Translations under genes and position numbers: made by a program
In this document: positions 27,159-39,510 of the stretch, piece by piece
Layout: every line of letters begins with the position of its first letter
Numbering within the stretch: position 1 is the first letter of the stretch
NCBI RefSeq assembly: GCF_030445035.2
Contig: NC_080680.1
Span: forward strand, 53,023,212 to 53,087,211
DNA length: 64,000 bases
Source of the DNA: Dasypus novemcinctus
Taxonomy: Eukaryota > Chordata > Mammalia > Cingulata > Dasypodidae
Reading direction: 5' to 3'
The notes under the pieces: model-generated
Databases searched by the model: none
Told to the model about the DNA's origin: nothing
The model's input: only the letters and a program-made list of their open reading frames with translations

Positions 27159-27655
27159 TGTAGCAGTTTAATATAGTTATGAATTACAAAAATAGATATT
27201 GGATTATTTTAGAAACTAGTTTTTTCCTCTGGGCATATTCGATTATATTGTGCTGGTAGGGCATTAAGTCCCTGCCCCTTGGTGGGTAGGGACTCACAGA
27301 TAAAGGCACGGCAAAGGACAGGGCTGGGGTTTTTAATGTTGGAATTTTGATGTTGGAGTTTCATGTTAAGCTCTGGGAAGTAAGCACACAGAGGAAAGAG
27401 AAGCAAGCCCTGGCAAGAGAAGAATGCTGAGTCCAGAGAGAAGTAAGACCTGGGAAGAGAGGAACACAGGAAGCCTAAACCTTGGCAGACGTCGGCAGCT
27501 TTCTTGCTCCAACATGTGGAAATAGACTTTGGCAAGGGAAGTAACTTATGCTTTATGGCCTCGTATATTTAAGCTCCTACTCCAAATAAATACCCTTTGA
27601 AAAACCAACAGATTTCTGGTATTTTGCATCAGCTCTCCTGTGACTGACTAACACA
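27159..27655 (+). mobile_element. Solo LTR (497 bp)
   Basis: The element begins 'tgtagcagttta' and ends 'gactgactaacaca', so it has the TG...CA ends of an LTR. It is flanked by perfect 5-bp target duplications, ggtgc at 27154-27158 and 27656-27660. A polyadenylation signal (aataaa) is at 27585-27590, about 65 bp from the 3' end. It interrupts a copy of the L1 3'-end family that resumes exactly after the duplication, which confirms the boundaries. A 5-bp duplication suits ERVL-like or some other classes; no internal retroviral sequence is present. The 108-codon minus-strand frame inside is not a gene. Confidence 0.85.
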
Positions 27656-27741
27656 GGTGCCTTAAGAATTACCTCCTGAGAATCTCTTTTTGCTCTAATG
27701 TGCCTCTCTCTAAGCTGAACTCAGCATATAAATGCATTACC
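27656..27741 (+). mobile_element. Outer copy of L1 3'-end family, part 2
   Basis: Matches the inner copy at 30,033-30,120 ('cctcctgagaatctc' against 'cctcctgaaagcctc'; 'gaactcagcatataaatgc' against 'aaactcagcatgtaaatgc'). It ends in the 14-bp target duplication of the composite L1 insertion that follows. Confidence 0.7.
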
Positions 27742-27754
27742 AATCTTAGGGGAG

Positions 27755-28268
27755 TAAGATGGTATCTCATTGTAGTTTTGATTTGCGTTTCCCTGATAGC
27801 TAAAGATTTGGAGCATTTTTTTCATGTGCTTTTTAGCCATTTGTATTTCTTCTTTGGAGAAGTGTCTGTTTAAATCTTTTTCCTATTTTTTAAATGGGTC
27901 TTTTATCTTTTTATTTTCAAGATATAGGAGTTCTTTATATATGCAAGTTATAAGTCTCTTAGCAGATATATGGTTGCCAAATATTTTCTCCCATTGTGTA
28001 GGCTCCCTTTTTACTTTCTTGATAAACTCCTTTGAGGTGCAGAAGGCTTTAATTTTGAGGAAGTCCCATTTATCTATTTGTTCTTTTGCTGCTTGTGCTT
28101 TTGGTGAATAAAAAGTAGGAGTAGAGAAAAGGTAATATGTAATGAATAATTAACACTAGGTAAGAAGTGCAAAGGAATAAAAACAATGAAATAAGACATA
28201 GAATAGAAAATAATACATAGACTGAATTAAAAGGCCAGAATAATGATAAGAGAGGAAAAGAAAAAAGA
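27755..28268 (-). mobile_element. Inverted 5' segment of the L1, internally deleted
   Basis: Read on the minus strand, 28,268 to about 28,113 matches the L1 5' UTR at 22,664-22,810 of this window. It then passes directly into ORF2 3' sequence, 28,112 to about 27,770 (plus text 'gcttgtgcttttggtg', 'ctcccattgtgtaggctccc', 'ttgatttgcgtttccctgat'). About 4 kb of ORF1/ORF2 that normally separates these parts is missing at the junction near 28,110. Confidence 0.7.
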
Positions 28269-29577
28269 AAATGTTCATAGGAGCATTGTTCACTATCGCC
28301 AAAAGTTGGAATCAACCCAAATGCCCATCAACAGATGAGTGTATCAATAAAATGTGGTATATACATACAATGGAATACTACTCGGCTTTAAGAACAAATA
28401 CACTACAAACACACGTGATAACATGGATGAATCTTGAGAACCTTATGTTGAGTGAAGCAACCCAGGCATTGAAGGACAAATAGTACATGGCCTCAATGAT
28501 ATGAAATAAGTAAACCAAGCTGCCTCAGAGAACTAGAGACTGGAAGATAGGCTTACAGGAAATCGGGGGGTAGAGGAAGGATGTAAGCTGACATCTACAT
28601 GGGTGAAATCTATGATAAGCTGGAGGTAAGTATGTGTACAAGGAAGGGATAAAATGGGGGCATAGGGTTACCTTTGGGTGGGGCTTTGTGGGCTTGAAGG
28701 GGGCTAGGGATGGGTGGATGGTTAATATTGCCCAAGAAATTAGGGGGAGGGTGGGGCAACATACGAACATAGGAGAGTGTCAGGTGTTGGTTGAGAGTAT
28801 AATGCTGAGAAAACCTTTTCAAAATACAATTAGGAAAGTTACCTGTTTAAGATAGTTAAAGGGGATAATCTGATGTAGGACAGACTCCTAGAGAATATGT
28901 GAATGCTCATTTTGCCAGAGTGGGTTATACCATTGGGTAGAGACCCTATAATGAGAGTGAAGGTATACCCACATCCTGGGGAGGACTAATGCCATCAAAT
29001 AGAGGGAACTGTATCTCTCAAGAGAAATGGTGACTCCCAGGGCATTAGGGCAGTTGAGCAAGTCAAGGCCTCAACACTGTTGCAAGTATCTCTGAACATG
29101 GCTCCTCAAGAAATGAGGACTGACTGTCACTGTGGGCCCCAAGGGGAGGGGGAAATAGATATTGAATAGATAGAACCAATGTAACTGTGAGGGCAAAAGA
29201 AGTTTTTCACAAGAGTATACAAGGATGGATATAAAACATGTAATATTACACCAAAAACATATAGGGGCCGACAGACTAATAATGTAAATCATAAGATAAA
29301 ACATAGGATAACTAAAAATTTAGAAAATTGTATAGCCTAAAGTATAAACCACAATGTAAACACAAATGTTACCTTGTTTGAAAGCTATTGTCTCAATATC
29401 TGTACATCAGTTTCAGTAAATATGGTATGAGTATGTTAAAAGATTATTGCTGTGGAAGGGAAAAGTTTTTATATTGGATATGTGGGAGTACTGTATATTG
29501 TATATATGAATTACTGTGATCTATAGCTCTTGTGAAGAGAAGCTTAATAATTAGGAAAAAAGAAAAGAAAAAGATAG
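28269..29577 (+). mobile_element. L1 ORF2 3' end and 3' UTR (first type)
   Basis: ORF2 C-terminal text begins at 'atgttcataggagcattgtt' and continues through 'gtggtatatacatacaatgg' and 'acatggatgaatcttgagaa'. A G-rich 3' UTR follows from about 28,500 and ends in an A-rich run near 29,556-29,577. The 70-81 codon frames on both strands are incidental. Confidence 0.75.
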
Positions 29578-31339
29578 GATGTAGAATTTTTCCAAATCAA
29601 TATGTATTCTATATCTAACTTTTAAATTCATTGCTATATTCCATTTTACTATTAAGGGAACCTGGCATTATATTGGGCTTCACTTTTCAAGAAGTTTTGG
29701 ATCACAGAGTGGTTCAACAATGGCAGTGGAGGAATACTGGTATGGGATGTTATTGACAGGGGACATACGGTTGACAGGGAATTATACAGGGCATGTGTCC
29801 AGGGTGCATGGAAATGTTTGGATATACTCATAGTGGAAACAATTAAAAACAACAGCTGGGGGTGTGCTGGGTTCCTGGCTGGGGGGGCTCTGTCGTGGTC
29901 CCTAGGGGAGCAGTGGCAGTCCCTCGGGTGCAGTGGCAAGGACCAGGAAGGAATGAGGGTCCAACAGTGAGCCCCTGATACTAATGACTATGCTTGTGAG
30001 CCTATACACCTGAAATAAGAACAAGGCCTAGAGCAGCAGTGTGCCTAAGAGTTCCCTCCTGAAAGCCTCCGTGTTACTCAAATGTGGCCAGTCTCAAAGC
30101 CAAACTCAGCATGTAAATGCACTGCCTTCCCCCCAGCGTGGGACATGACACTTGGGGATGAGCCTCCTTGGCACCGAGGGATCACTACCAAGTACCAGCT
30201 GATAACGTAACTAGAAAATGACCTTGAATAAAAGTTTCAACGCGGACCAGCAGAATATCCCTGTCTACATATAACAGGAGTTAAAAATGCTTTTTGACTT
30301 AAATTAAGGGGGAAATGGAAAGGACAAATGAGTTTATAAGGCTATGAGTCTCTAAAAAAGAGTCTGGACTCTGCACACCTGAGCAGAGTCTCAGAGACAG
30401 ATAAAGTATATACAACCCGAGGTATTGGTTCTTCTGAGGGCTACAGAGAACCACAGGTTTTATGGTCATGGCAAATGGAGTTCACTGCCATGTCAGTTGG
30501 CCCTTCTTTGGAGTTGGTGTTTCTGTGTGATGGAGCTGGACTCAGATGTGATCTCTTTTCACAAGCCTTTCCTGTTACTTTACTGGAATTGTAGTTGGTG
30601 CTGGGGTTTAAGATATATCTAGGGGATCTGAATCTCTGGACTGACAATATGATAGCCAGGCCCTGAGGCTCAACAGACTTCAGCTCCTACACTCTGGTTT
30701 ATTGGACTTACCCCACTCAGCTAACATGGAGTTAAAGAATGTCAACTACCACACCATGGAGCCAAGAGTGCCTACAACTGAAAGCAGGAGAATTGCATCC
30801 AGTATCCATGTGGACTCTAAGTTCCCTCTTGACATAGATGTGGAATGGACACAACCAATCCAAGGTCCACAAGAAGGAGGGAATACAGTAAGCATTAGAG
30901 TAGACTTACTGATATTCTATTCATGAACTATTGTGGTTAGTAATCGAGAAAATGTGGCATTGGTGTGGAAAAAGGGGCCATGGTGGCTGCTGGGTGTGGG
31001 GAATGGGAGGAAGAGATGAGATGTGGAGGCATTTTCAGGACTTGGAGTTGTCCTGGGTGGTGCTGCAGGGACAATTACCAGACATTGTAGATCCTCCCAT
31101 GGCCCACTGGATGGAACGTGGGAGAGTATGGTCTATGATGTGGACCATTGACCATGAGGTGCAGCGATGCCCAGAGATGTATGTACTCACCAAATGCAAT
31201 GGATGTGTCATAATGATGGGGGAGAGTGTTGCTGTGGGGGGGATGGTGGGGTGGGGGCAGTGTGTGTGAATGGGGACCTCATATTTTTTGAATGTAATAT
31301 TTTTAAAAAATGAATTAAAAAAAAAATCACTGGGAGGTA

Positions 31340-31340
<1 letters not shown>
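29578..31340 (+). mobile_element. Inner copy of L1 3'-end family (second type)
   Basis: About 1.76 kb, homologous along its length to the outer copy (26,986-32,545 without insertions). Both share 'gggacatga', 'accaagtaccagctgat' or its equivalent, and 'gcattttcaggacttgg'. It ends at an A-rich run near 31,300-31,330. The 112-codon frame at 30,931-31,269 is G-rich repeat sequence, not a gene. No separate target duplication was found for this unit, so it may have been carried by the upstream L1. Confidence 0.65.
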
Positions 31341-31341
<1 letters not shown>

Positions 31342-31371
<30 letters not shown>

Positions 31372-31372
31372 A
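31342..31372 (+). repeat. (TAAA)n tail of the composite L1
   Basis: About eight consecutive taaa units, ending in the target duplication. This is the variable tail of the L1 insertion. Confidence 0.85.
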
Positions 31373-31381
31373 TGCATTACC

Positions 31382-32545
31382 TTCCCCCCAGCATGGGACA
31401 TGATTCCCAGGGATGAATCTCCTTGCCACCAAAGGATTACTACCAAGAACCAACTAGCAATGCAACTGGAAAAAGACCTTGACCTAAAGGGGAAAAAGTA
31501 AAGACAAATGAGTTTATATGACTAAGAGACTTCAAAGTGAGTCAGGAACTCATTCCAGAGGTTACACTTATGCATGTCTCAGCAGAATCTCATTGACTGT
31601 CAAAATAAATACTACCTCAAAAAGTGGGGCTCCTGAAGGCTCTGGAGACATGCAGGCACTATAGTCAGAGCAGATAGCCCAGGAGTTTGATGCCTTGCCA
31701 GGCCCTACTTTGGAATTTATGCTCCCCCATGTGATAGAGTTGGACACAATTGTGGTTTCCCTAAACATGGCTCTTCTGACCTTTCTATGTGAATCTATAA
31801 TTAGTACTAGGGTTGCTAGGTGTACATCCAAGAGACTAAAATCTCTGTGCTGTCCATGTGCCAGCTAGGCTTTGAATCTCAATAGAGTTGTAACGCCTAC
31901 TCTCCAGTTCATTGGACTCACCCAGGACAACTAACAAGGAGATTATGATGCACAAAGATCATTCAAGAAACCGAAAGTCTACAGCTGCAACAAAAGTGTC
32001 CCATCCATCAGTCCCATGTGTTCAATGACCCTTCTCAGTTAAAGGTGGAGTAGGCATCACCATCCCAGAATCCTCAGGACTGGGCTAAAGTAAAGAACTA
32101 TGGGCTAAAGTAGATTTACTAGTATTCTACTATAGACTTGTTGTGATTCTAGTGATGAAAGAAATTATATCGTTGATGTGAAGATGGTGGCTACATGAGG
32201 TTCTGAGTGTATTTAGAGGGAAAAACAGGACACGTGTAATATGAAGACATTTTCAGGACTTGGGAATTGTCCTGAAAGATGTTACAATGACAGATACAGG
32301 CCCTTACATATCTTGCCATAATGTACAAAAACGGTGGGAGAGTTTGTAAACGACAATGTAATCTAATACGTGTTTAGTAGCAATGCTCCAAAATGTGTTT
32401 ATCAATTACAATAAATGTACCTGACTAATGAAGGATATTGTTAATGTGGGAAAATATAGGAGGTGTAGGAAGTAGGACTTATGGGAATCCCCTATATTTT
32501 TATGTAACACTATGTAACCTAAATATTTTTTCTTTTAAAAAAAGT
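31382..32545 (+). mobile_element. Outer copy of L1 3'-end family, part 3
   Basis: Continues part 2 without loss after the L1 insertion is removed ('ttccccccagcatgggacat' against 'ttccccccagcgtgggacat' in the inner copy). It ends with the same terminal block as 1-175 and an A-rich tail at about 32,530-32,545. Confidence 0.75.
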
Positions 32546-34240
32546 CAGTTTAATTCTCTGTATATGAGTCACAGATTTCTGTTTCTTAACATGTCTTGCA
32601 ATTTTTATTTGGAATTTTTAAATAATATAACAACTCTGTGTATGACTGAAGTAGGCTAATAAGGAATCAATAGATGGATCTGGAACCCAGCAGAAAAACT
32701 TCAACCGTTAACATATATTCTTCAGTACTCCCACAGTGACTACTGGAAGACCCTGTACAAGAAATCTCATTCAGAAAGAGATTTCCTCCTGAAGCCAGGA
32801 TCATTGGATTCTCCCAGGGTATTGATGGCTGGGGAAATCAATCAAAATGGCAAACAACTGGAACCCCTCTCCTCTCATTAGCAAAGGAGTGGAATAGTTA
32901 ATGGTTTAAAAAGCAAGTGGGAAAGTGAACTGGCCCTGTCCATGTGCCTGTTTCTGCCCTGGTCATGCCCTCTGCACCCTGCTCTTGCCTTTTCCCACAG
33001 CCATGATGAACAACACACAAGTAAATCCTGGGCATTTATTATCTATAAAGGGGAATTGTATTCTCTAAATCAACTCTCTTTATCACTTTTCAGCCCTTTC
33101 CTCTCTACCTGGGACCAATGATTATAATTTTCTCCCATTTCTCTTCCCTCTCTACCTTAATAGATTACTGGCCTAATCAATGTGACTTGCTCTTGAAATT
33201 CATTTCATGCTGCTTAGCCAAGAACCTAGACAAAATCTGGTAACATGACTTCCTCTCATTTAGGACTTACTATTGTTGTTTTCTTTTTTTATTTATTTAC
33301 TGTCATAGCTTCACTAGTTCAGTGAAGTTTATTTCATTCAAAGTCTGAAGATTTTGACATTGTTTTTCAGAACTTTGGGCATGTGCAACATCACCACAAA
33401 GAGTAATAACCCTTAATAACCAAAGGCAAATACTTTGAAAGAATGTGGAATGGTGCTAATAATTTCTAGCAATCCATGTAGCATGTCTCATCAAATCAGT
33501 AAACAGTTTGATCTTATCTCCCAAAGCTTTGATTTGTCATCTAGGTCTCTTTACATTTATTCCTTTTTTAAAATTGCATTGTGTTTATTTTATTTTTGGT
33601 AGAATTTCTTGGTCTTATTTTCTTTTCTGTTAAAAAATTATACCTATTTTATATCTGCAGTATGCAAAATGCTATTCATCACCTGCATCGAAATTCTAAA
33701 ACATAAAATTTATATTTTGCATCTTCATGTTCCCTCTTCATTAATGTCTGGTCTATATAAAGCAATTTCCTCTTGAATCATAGAGGTGGGCTTAAGAAAT
33801 TTTCTAAATTTTCTTCTGTTGCTTATATTTTAAAAAGATAATCATGCTGTGTTGTGGAAGTCAAGGTCATGCCTAGTGGCAATCTCCCTGCCCTCACCTA
33901 CCCAACTCTTTTTCTTTGTGTGCAGATGTTGCAATACGTTTCAATTATGCAGCCAACTTTAGGTCTAATGAAATGGCCTGACCTTACTTTAAAACCAAAC
34001 CCAAGAACCAGCATCTCCAGCTATTTGCAAGGATGAGAACTCTGCATATAAGGTGCTTGATACATGCTTTTTGCTCAGTGGCAGGTGCCCTAGCATGTAT
34101 ACATACTCAACATTCAACCAGCACGGTCTCTTTTAGCCACGAACTAGGGAATGTTGAACTGCCATCCACTGACACCAATCCAAGCAGTTGGACTCCCTGG
34201 GAGCATGTAACAACTCCTTCCACTTTCTGATTATTTGAAT
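32546..34240. other. Non-coding DNA, nothing assigned
   Basis: Mixed sequence with one T-rich patch near 33,280-33,300. No domain-bearing frame, RNA gene or clear repeat was recognised. The open frames at 33,854-34,230 are short and unremarkable. Confidence 0.45.
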
Positions 34241-34463
34241 AGGGGTCAGCAAACTAGGGTCCATAGGCTCAATTTGGTGTTTGGCTTATTTTTATAAATA
34301 AACTTTTACTGGAACAAAGCCATATTCATGTTTTTAACACATTGTTTATGGTTTCTCCAAACCACAAAGGCAGATTTGACTAACTGTGACAAATACTTTC
34401 TGACCCACAAAGCCTAAACTATTTACTATCTGGCCTTTCACTGAAAAATTCAGTGAAACCCTA
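34241..34463. mobile_element. hAT-type non-autonomous DNA transposon relic
   Basis: The block starts 'aggggtcagcaaactaggg', then 'gcttatttttataaataaac', 'actggaacaaagcca', 'acccacaaagcctaaac' and 'atttactatctggccttt'. It follows the order of a widespread mammalian hAT-type miniature element whose ends read 'caggggtcggcaaact'. The right terminal repeat is decayed and no 8-bp duplication is visible. Confidence 0.6.
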
Positions 34464-35906
34464 CTTAGAAGATTGTATTCTTTTAAACAATACTTTTTCT
34501 AAAGTGGGTAATATTTTCTGTTAATTGTCCTTACTGATGGGGTGATTCCAATAGTGGAAGTTGAAATGGCCTCTTCTACAGATAATTGGATTCCTCTCTG
34601 AACCTATGGGACTAAAACATTGTTAACAGGATATAATTTAGATTTATTTTTTTAAATTTGGAATATCAAATATCAAGTAATGGATGAAGTATAGGAACAA
34701 GGATTGAATCAGAGTCAGAAACAGCTATAGCAAGGATCTTTAGCTTTATAGCAAGAGAGTATTTTTCTCATTTAGTTTAGCCCCAAGATTTATTTGGGGC
34801 TGTATCTATAATCTTTTCCATGCTATTAGTATGAGCCAGCAACAAAAATGCCCCTGTTCTGTCTTTACATGACCCACATGAAGTGGCACTTCCCATGGTA
34901 AGTGTAGTACTGATGTGTTCCAAATTGCCCAAGGGCCTAATTTTCACCCCTGCCCTTACACATCTGAGTTAAGATTCTTCTTCTACCTACTTTCGTATGC
35001 ATACTTCCTTCATATACAGGTACTAAGAAGGTGAGTTGGTAAGCACATGTAACCATTTTCTAGTTTCTAGGGTTGTCTTTATTTTTTTTTTCAATTTAAT
35101 TTAAAAAAAAAGAATGTACTTTCAGATCTCTTTAATGGAAATATTTAAGTGAGCAGGAGAATACACCCATAGGTTATCATCTTGCCAAAAGTCCCCAGCA
35201 TGTTCAGAAACAGAGAGAGTGAGAGTGAGAGTGAGAAAGAAGGAGTGAGAGACTGTGACTTTTTAAATAAATAAACAGTGAAAGACAGAAACGAGTAATA
35301 AATAAGCTACCCCAGAAGTAAAATTTTGATGGTCAGGGAGCTCTGACATCATCAAAGCCATAAAGTAGGCATGGCCTGATAGGGTTCAACTGGTCATGCA
35401 GTATGAGAATAGAACGCATAAGACGTGGCACCTTTTTAGAGTTCGTTTTTGTGTCTCTTGGGCTCGTGCCAAAGCTCATTTAACCTCAAAAGAAAACAAA
35501 AACCAAAGAGAAACATTTTACCCACAAGGAACACCAAGTGAATTACAATTAATGAAGGAAAAGGCAAATCTCGTTTTTTCCCCCAAAAAGTGTCGTCAAC
35601 AAAACAAATAAAGCAAATAAAGCCATTCCTGACCTATGTATAAAGTCCATTTGGGAGGCTGTTTTGTTTTGCATGTTCCAATTCAGCCTCACATTATCCC
35701 AGGGCACATAACAGATTTTGATAAAATCATAAAACATTCACACCTGAAATATAACTTCTATAAAATTTGTTTTAAAAAATGTTTGGGTCATGGATTCCTT
35801 TGGGAGTCTATGGAAGTTATGGCGCTTTATTCCAGAAAAAAAAAAAGTGCTTACGTTTTCAGGGATTTCAATTATCTCTTTTAGTGCAACCCTTATTCTA
35901 AAGAGT

Positions 35907-35931
35907 AAAAAAAAAAAAAAAAAAAAAAAAC
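35907..35931 (+). repeat. Poly(A) run
   Basis: About 25 uninterrupted a residues. It could be a retroposon tail, but the sequence to its left shows no recognisable element. Confidence 0.7.
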
Positions 35932-37572
35932 ACAACACGGAAGAGGGAACATTCTCCATGTTTTCATCACAATGTTTTGTCTCTCTCTTTGTAAGCAATA
36001 GCATTGTTCCACAACAAACCATAATGATTAATTTTTCACTCATACCAGAGATTACTTAAAAATTTTGCCCTAAATTCTATTTGTTATTGTTGCCATTGTC
36101 ATTGTTTAAAATTAAGATAATTTAATATTGTCCTCCCGTTATTGTCTTTGGGAACCATACTACCTACTTGTTCCTTGTTTGCTGCATTTAAATTCTGAGC
36201 ACAGAGAGAAGACAGAAGGAAGAATAGGTTACTACTAATGATATCTAAACTAACCCCACACTCTAGTTCAGCATTCAGTATCCTAATAACATGAAATGTT
36301 TTAAAGACTTCTAACTTGAGGGAGTACTTTGTATATTAGATCAGATTCATTTAGAAATGATCTTCTGGTATTAGTTTTAATCAAATCCTCTTTTCTCTCA
36401 CAGAGTATGATACTGAATTGCAGGGCTTCAATTGTAGTGGTACTTTATATGGATCACAGTTAAGACCATCACAAGGATTTGCAGACAGAAATCAATCATA
36501 CTGTTTCCTTTAATGTATTTTTTCACTTCTCAAACACTTTATTCATCTTCATTGCTATTACCATATGACAATCTATGATTATCTCCAACTTGCTTAGTAG
36601 CTTTCAGAGTAAGTGCAATACATCAATATGATTCTTAAAGCCTTTCAATAAATACATTCTAATTGCTTCATTTTCATTTTTCTACTGTTTCTCTGCTAAA
36701 ATACAATTCAGAGAACATGCCATAATTCTTGTTCTATAAAGAAATTTAAAATATCAATGATGTAAAGTGTAATTATGGTTCCAGTTAACTCCTATTTCAA
36801 TACAAGCTTTTTTATATAACTTGTAAAATGTTTATTAATCCTGCTCTTGTATAAAAAAGATACCACCCTTTTGTAGAATATAAAAGTGGAGGAGTGTGTT
36901 TAAAACACTCTCACTCTCTATCAGTCTTTACCAAATTCTGATATAAACTCACTAAGTATGACCTGAAATTGTATTAAGTCAAATTAAATTCTAGAACTGA
37001 ACAATAAGTAGCAACTATTTAGCTACTATTTCTTCTTTTATATAATTGGTCTGGTTCAGAAATCTCACCTCAATTTTTTTCTTATTTTTAACACAAACAA
37101 AAAACTATACAATATTTATTAATAGAAAGTCCCTGGTCATATTCCCATTAAATTAAAGGTGAAAATATAAATATAATATTGGTTTGAATGTTTAATAGTC
37201 ATAACTTTTTTAGAAGAGAGCAATAACATTTTCCAAAATATTTTAAGCACATAATAAATATATAAGCAAGCAAAACCAAAATGAAGATATTTTGGCTCAA
37301 ATAACTGAAAAGTTCAGTTAAAGAACAATGTAGACATTACTACACATCAGAGCTCAAACAATGTCATGCCTCAATCTCCCTCCTTCCATCTTTTGGCCAT
37401 GTGTTTCTCTATGTTTGCTCTATTTTGAAATAGTTTCCTTTTTTTTGGGACAATATATCTAATAGGTGCTCCAAGCTACATTCTGTCTTCCCAGGAACAC
37501 CCAGTGGAAAAATCAAAAGAATGCTAATAATATGGAGTAACACAAAATGCAGACACAGAGCACACAGTCTCT

Positions 37573-37595
37573 TCACACACACACACACACACACA
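37573..37595. repeat. (CA)n microsatellite
   Basis: About ten ca units followed by 'aaaccaaaaac'. Confidence 0.85.
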
Positions 37596-38477
37596 AACCA
37601 AAAACACACCGAAACAGCAACAACCCAGAATCAAGTTTCCTGGGCACCAAGATCACAATCTCACCTTTAGGGTTATGAGAACAGAGTTACAGTACAGTAG
37701 AACTTCGTGAACTGAGAATGCTGAAGGGGTAATTCCCCAAGAAAATGTCGGATTATGTTAATAAAGCAAGAGTAAATAATGCAAGCAGGGAAAACACTAC
37801 ACATCCAGAATTGATTTTATACCCCTTGATGTGTACTCTTCGATATTACTCACTTCGTAAAACTATACATTCAGACATAATGAATCATTCTAAGTTTCCT
37901 AAATATGCAATGCTCACTCTTATCTCTGGCATAGTGAAAGTTCTTTTTATTTCTGGTACATTCTCCCTTTTTCCCTTTAGCTGGCTAAAGATTAATTATC
38001 TTTTATGTATTAGTTTGCATAACATTTTATTAATTGCCTCCACTTATTTTATATACTTAACCCCATTTTCTACCTCTTGCATGATATTCTAGGCACTATA
38101 AGTGCATAAAGCATCAATAAAATTTCTAATACTTATTATATTGCCTGGCAACAGTTTGTTCAATACATTGAATGATGAATAAACTTTTATCTAAATGATA
38201 TGAAGGCAAAACATTTCTCAAATGCAAATTTAAAGGAGAAAAGATATAACAATAGGGAGGACATGAGGAATAAAGGAAAGGGAATACTACACATGAGTGC
38301 ACTACCTTGATGATAAGGATTTTCCTGTTTTTCATATGCAAAGTGTCTTCAGGGAGTTTAATCTCTAAATTCCCTACTATTATATGTTTTTGATACTTAC
38401 TTTTTACATTTTTTACTCATTACACTTATAATTATCATCTGTAATATCTCTTTTGTTGCTCGACCATAGTATATAAA

Positions 38478-38588
38478 AACGCAGGGATGTTGCCTTTCTT
38501 AGCAGTTGCTTTATCTCCAAAACCCTACTGAGTGCCTATCACAAAAGTAGATACTCAGTAAACATTTCTTATAACTGAATGGCTGAAT
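38478..38588 (+). mobile_element. L2-type LINE 3' end
   Basis: 'cgcagggatgttgcctttct', 'ccctactgagtgcctatcac', 'agatactcagtaaacatttc', 'gaatggctgaat' follow the order of the L2 3' terminus ('gcagggac...cctggcac...taggtgctcaataaatattt...gaatgaatgaa'). Confidence 0.6.
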
Positions 38589-39505
38589 CATCTGAGTAAC
38601 TGTTAAATCATCAAAAACTGGCCCTCCAATTTTTGATCATTGCAAACAGAAAGAGGATTTAGGCAAATGACCCAGTTCATGACACTTTGCTATCAACACT
38701 TGGATCATTCTTTTATCACAAGGGTCAGGTGAAATACATAAACCAAGCTGTCGCAATAGATTGTCAATAATAAGCACTCATACATAGGAATTTTTTCCTG
38801 ATAATTAAGATGTCTATGAGAGATATCCTTTTTCACTGTGGACCTTATTATAACCTCTTATAAGTCACAATAAAGCACAAAAATCCACTCACAGACAAGC
38901 ACACATCTCAGCCCCACTGAATTCTGCTGAGAAACCATAACAAATATATGGACTTCATTACTGAAATTCACTTGGCTCCAGTTATCCTACAAAGAAGAGA
39001 CAAAAAAAGAAAAAGAAAAAGAAAAATGACACAAATATAGGAGTTGCAGGGCAGCCAAACAAGTAGTATGTTTATATTATTTTGCTGGTTATGTTTTAGT
39101 TTCCCCCAACCACCCTCACCCAGTATTTTTGGCTAACTACTACCACAAATACAGCAGGAATACCATCCCCTTTTTACTAAGCTTTAATCCTCAGAGTTGC
39201 CTCTGGTCCTTTAGGGGCAGTGGTTACCCGAAGTTTTTATGGAATGCCAATCTTTCCACATACCTTCTTGCTATTTTTTCACAGTGACCAAGATCAGAAG
39301 TTGAGCGCATCAATATTACAAACTTACATTGAATTTCTGATCTCAGAAGCAAATCTACTCTCTGAAACACACTCAAAAGTTTCCCTGACCATCTGGAGTC
39401 CTTCAAGAGATTCTTCCTTACAACTCTGATATGAGTGTTTGTCTTTCTGTTGGCTTTGTTATTTGATGGCCAAATTCCTCAGGAATTGCTATCAATAACA
39501 TCAGC
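38589..39505. other. Non-coding DNA, nothing assigned
   Basis: No gene or clear repeat. Overlapping open frames at 39,220-39,432 on both strands show no domain. Confidence 0.4.
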
Positions 39506-39510
39506 AAGAA

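Larger units (their letters stand above)
27742..31367 (+). mobile_element. Composite 5'-inverted L1 insertion
   Basis: A single 3.6-kb insertion bounded by the 14-bp duplication ataaatgcattacc (27728-27741 and 31368-31381). From left to right it holds: an inverted part at about 27,755-28,268; ORF2 3' end in plus orientation from about 28,269; an L1 3' UTR ending in an A-rich run near 29,556-29,577; a second, different L1 3'-end sequence at 29,578-31,340; and an (AAAT)n tail. The 5' inversion is the signature of twin priming during L1 integration. The interrupted repeat resumes exactly at 31,382. Confidence 0.75.
34464..38475. other. Non-coding DNA with simple repeats
   Basis: No gene recognised. 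It holds a (GAGAGT)-like patch at about 35,213-35,250, a pure poly(A) run at 35,907-35,931 and a (CA)n run at about 37,575-37,595. Frames of 60-115 codons occur on both strands without domains; the 82-101 codon frames at 35,636-36,059 overlap one another around the poly(A) and are incidental. Confidence 0.45.

Noticed and set aside
27209-27535. 108-codon minus-strand frame
   Set aside because: It lies wholly inside the solo LTR on the antisense strand.
30931-31269. 112-codon plus-strand frame
   Set aside because: It is G-rich L1 3'-end sequence; the homologous outer copy at 32,100-32,400 does not keep the frame.
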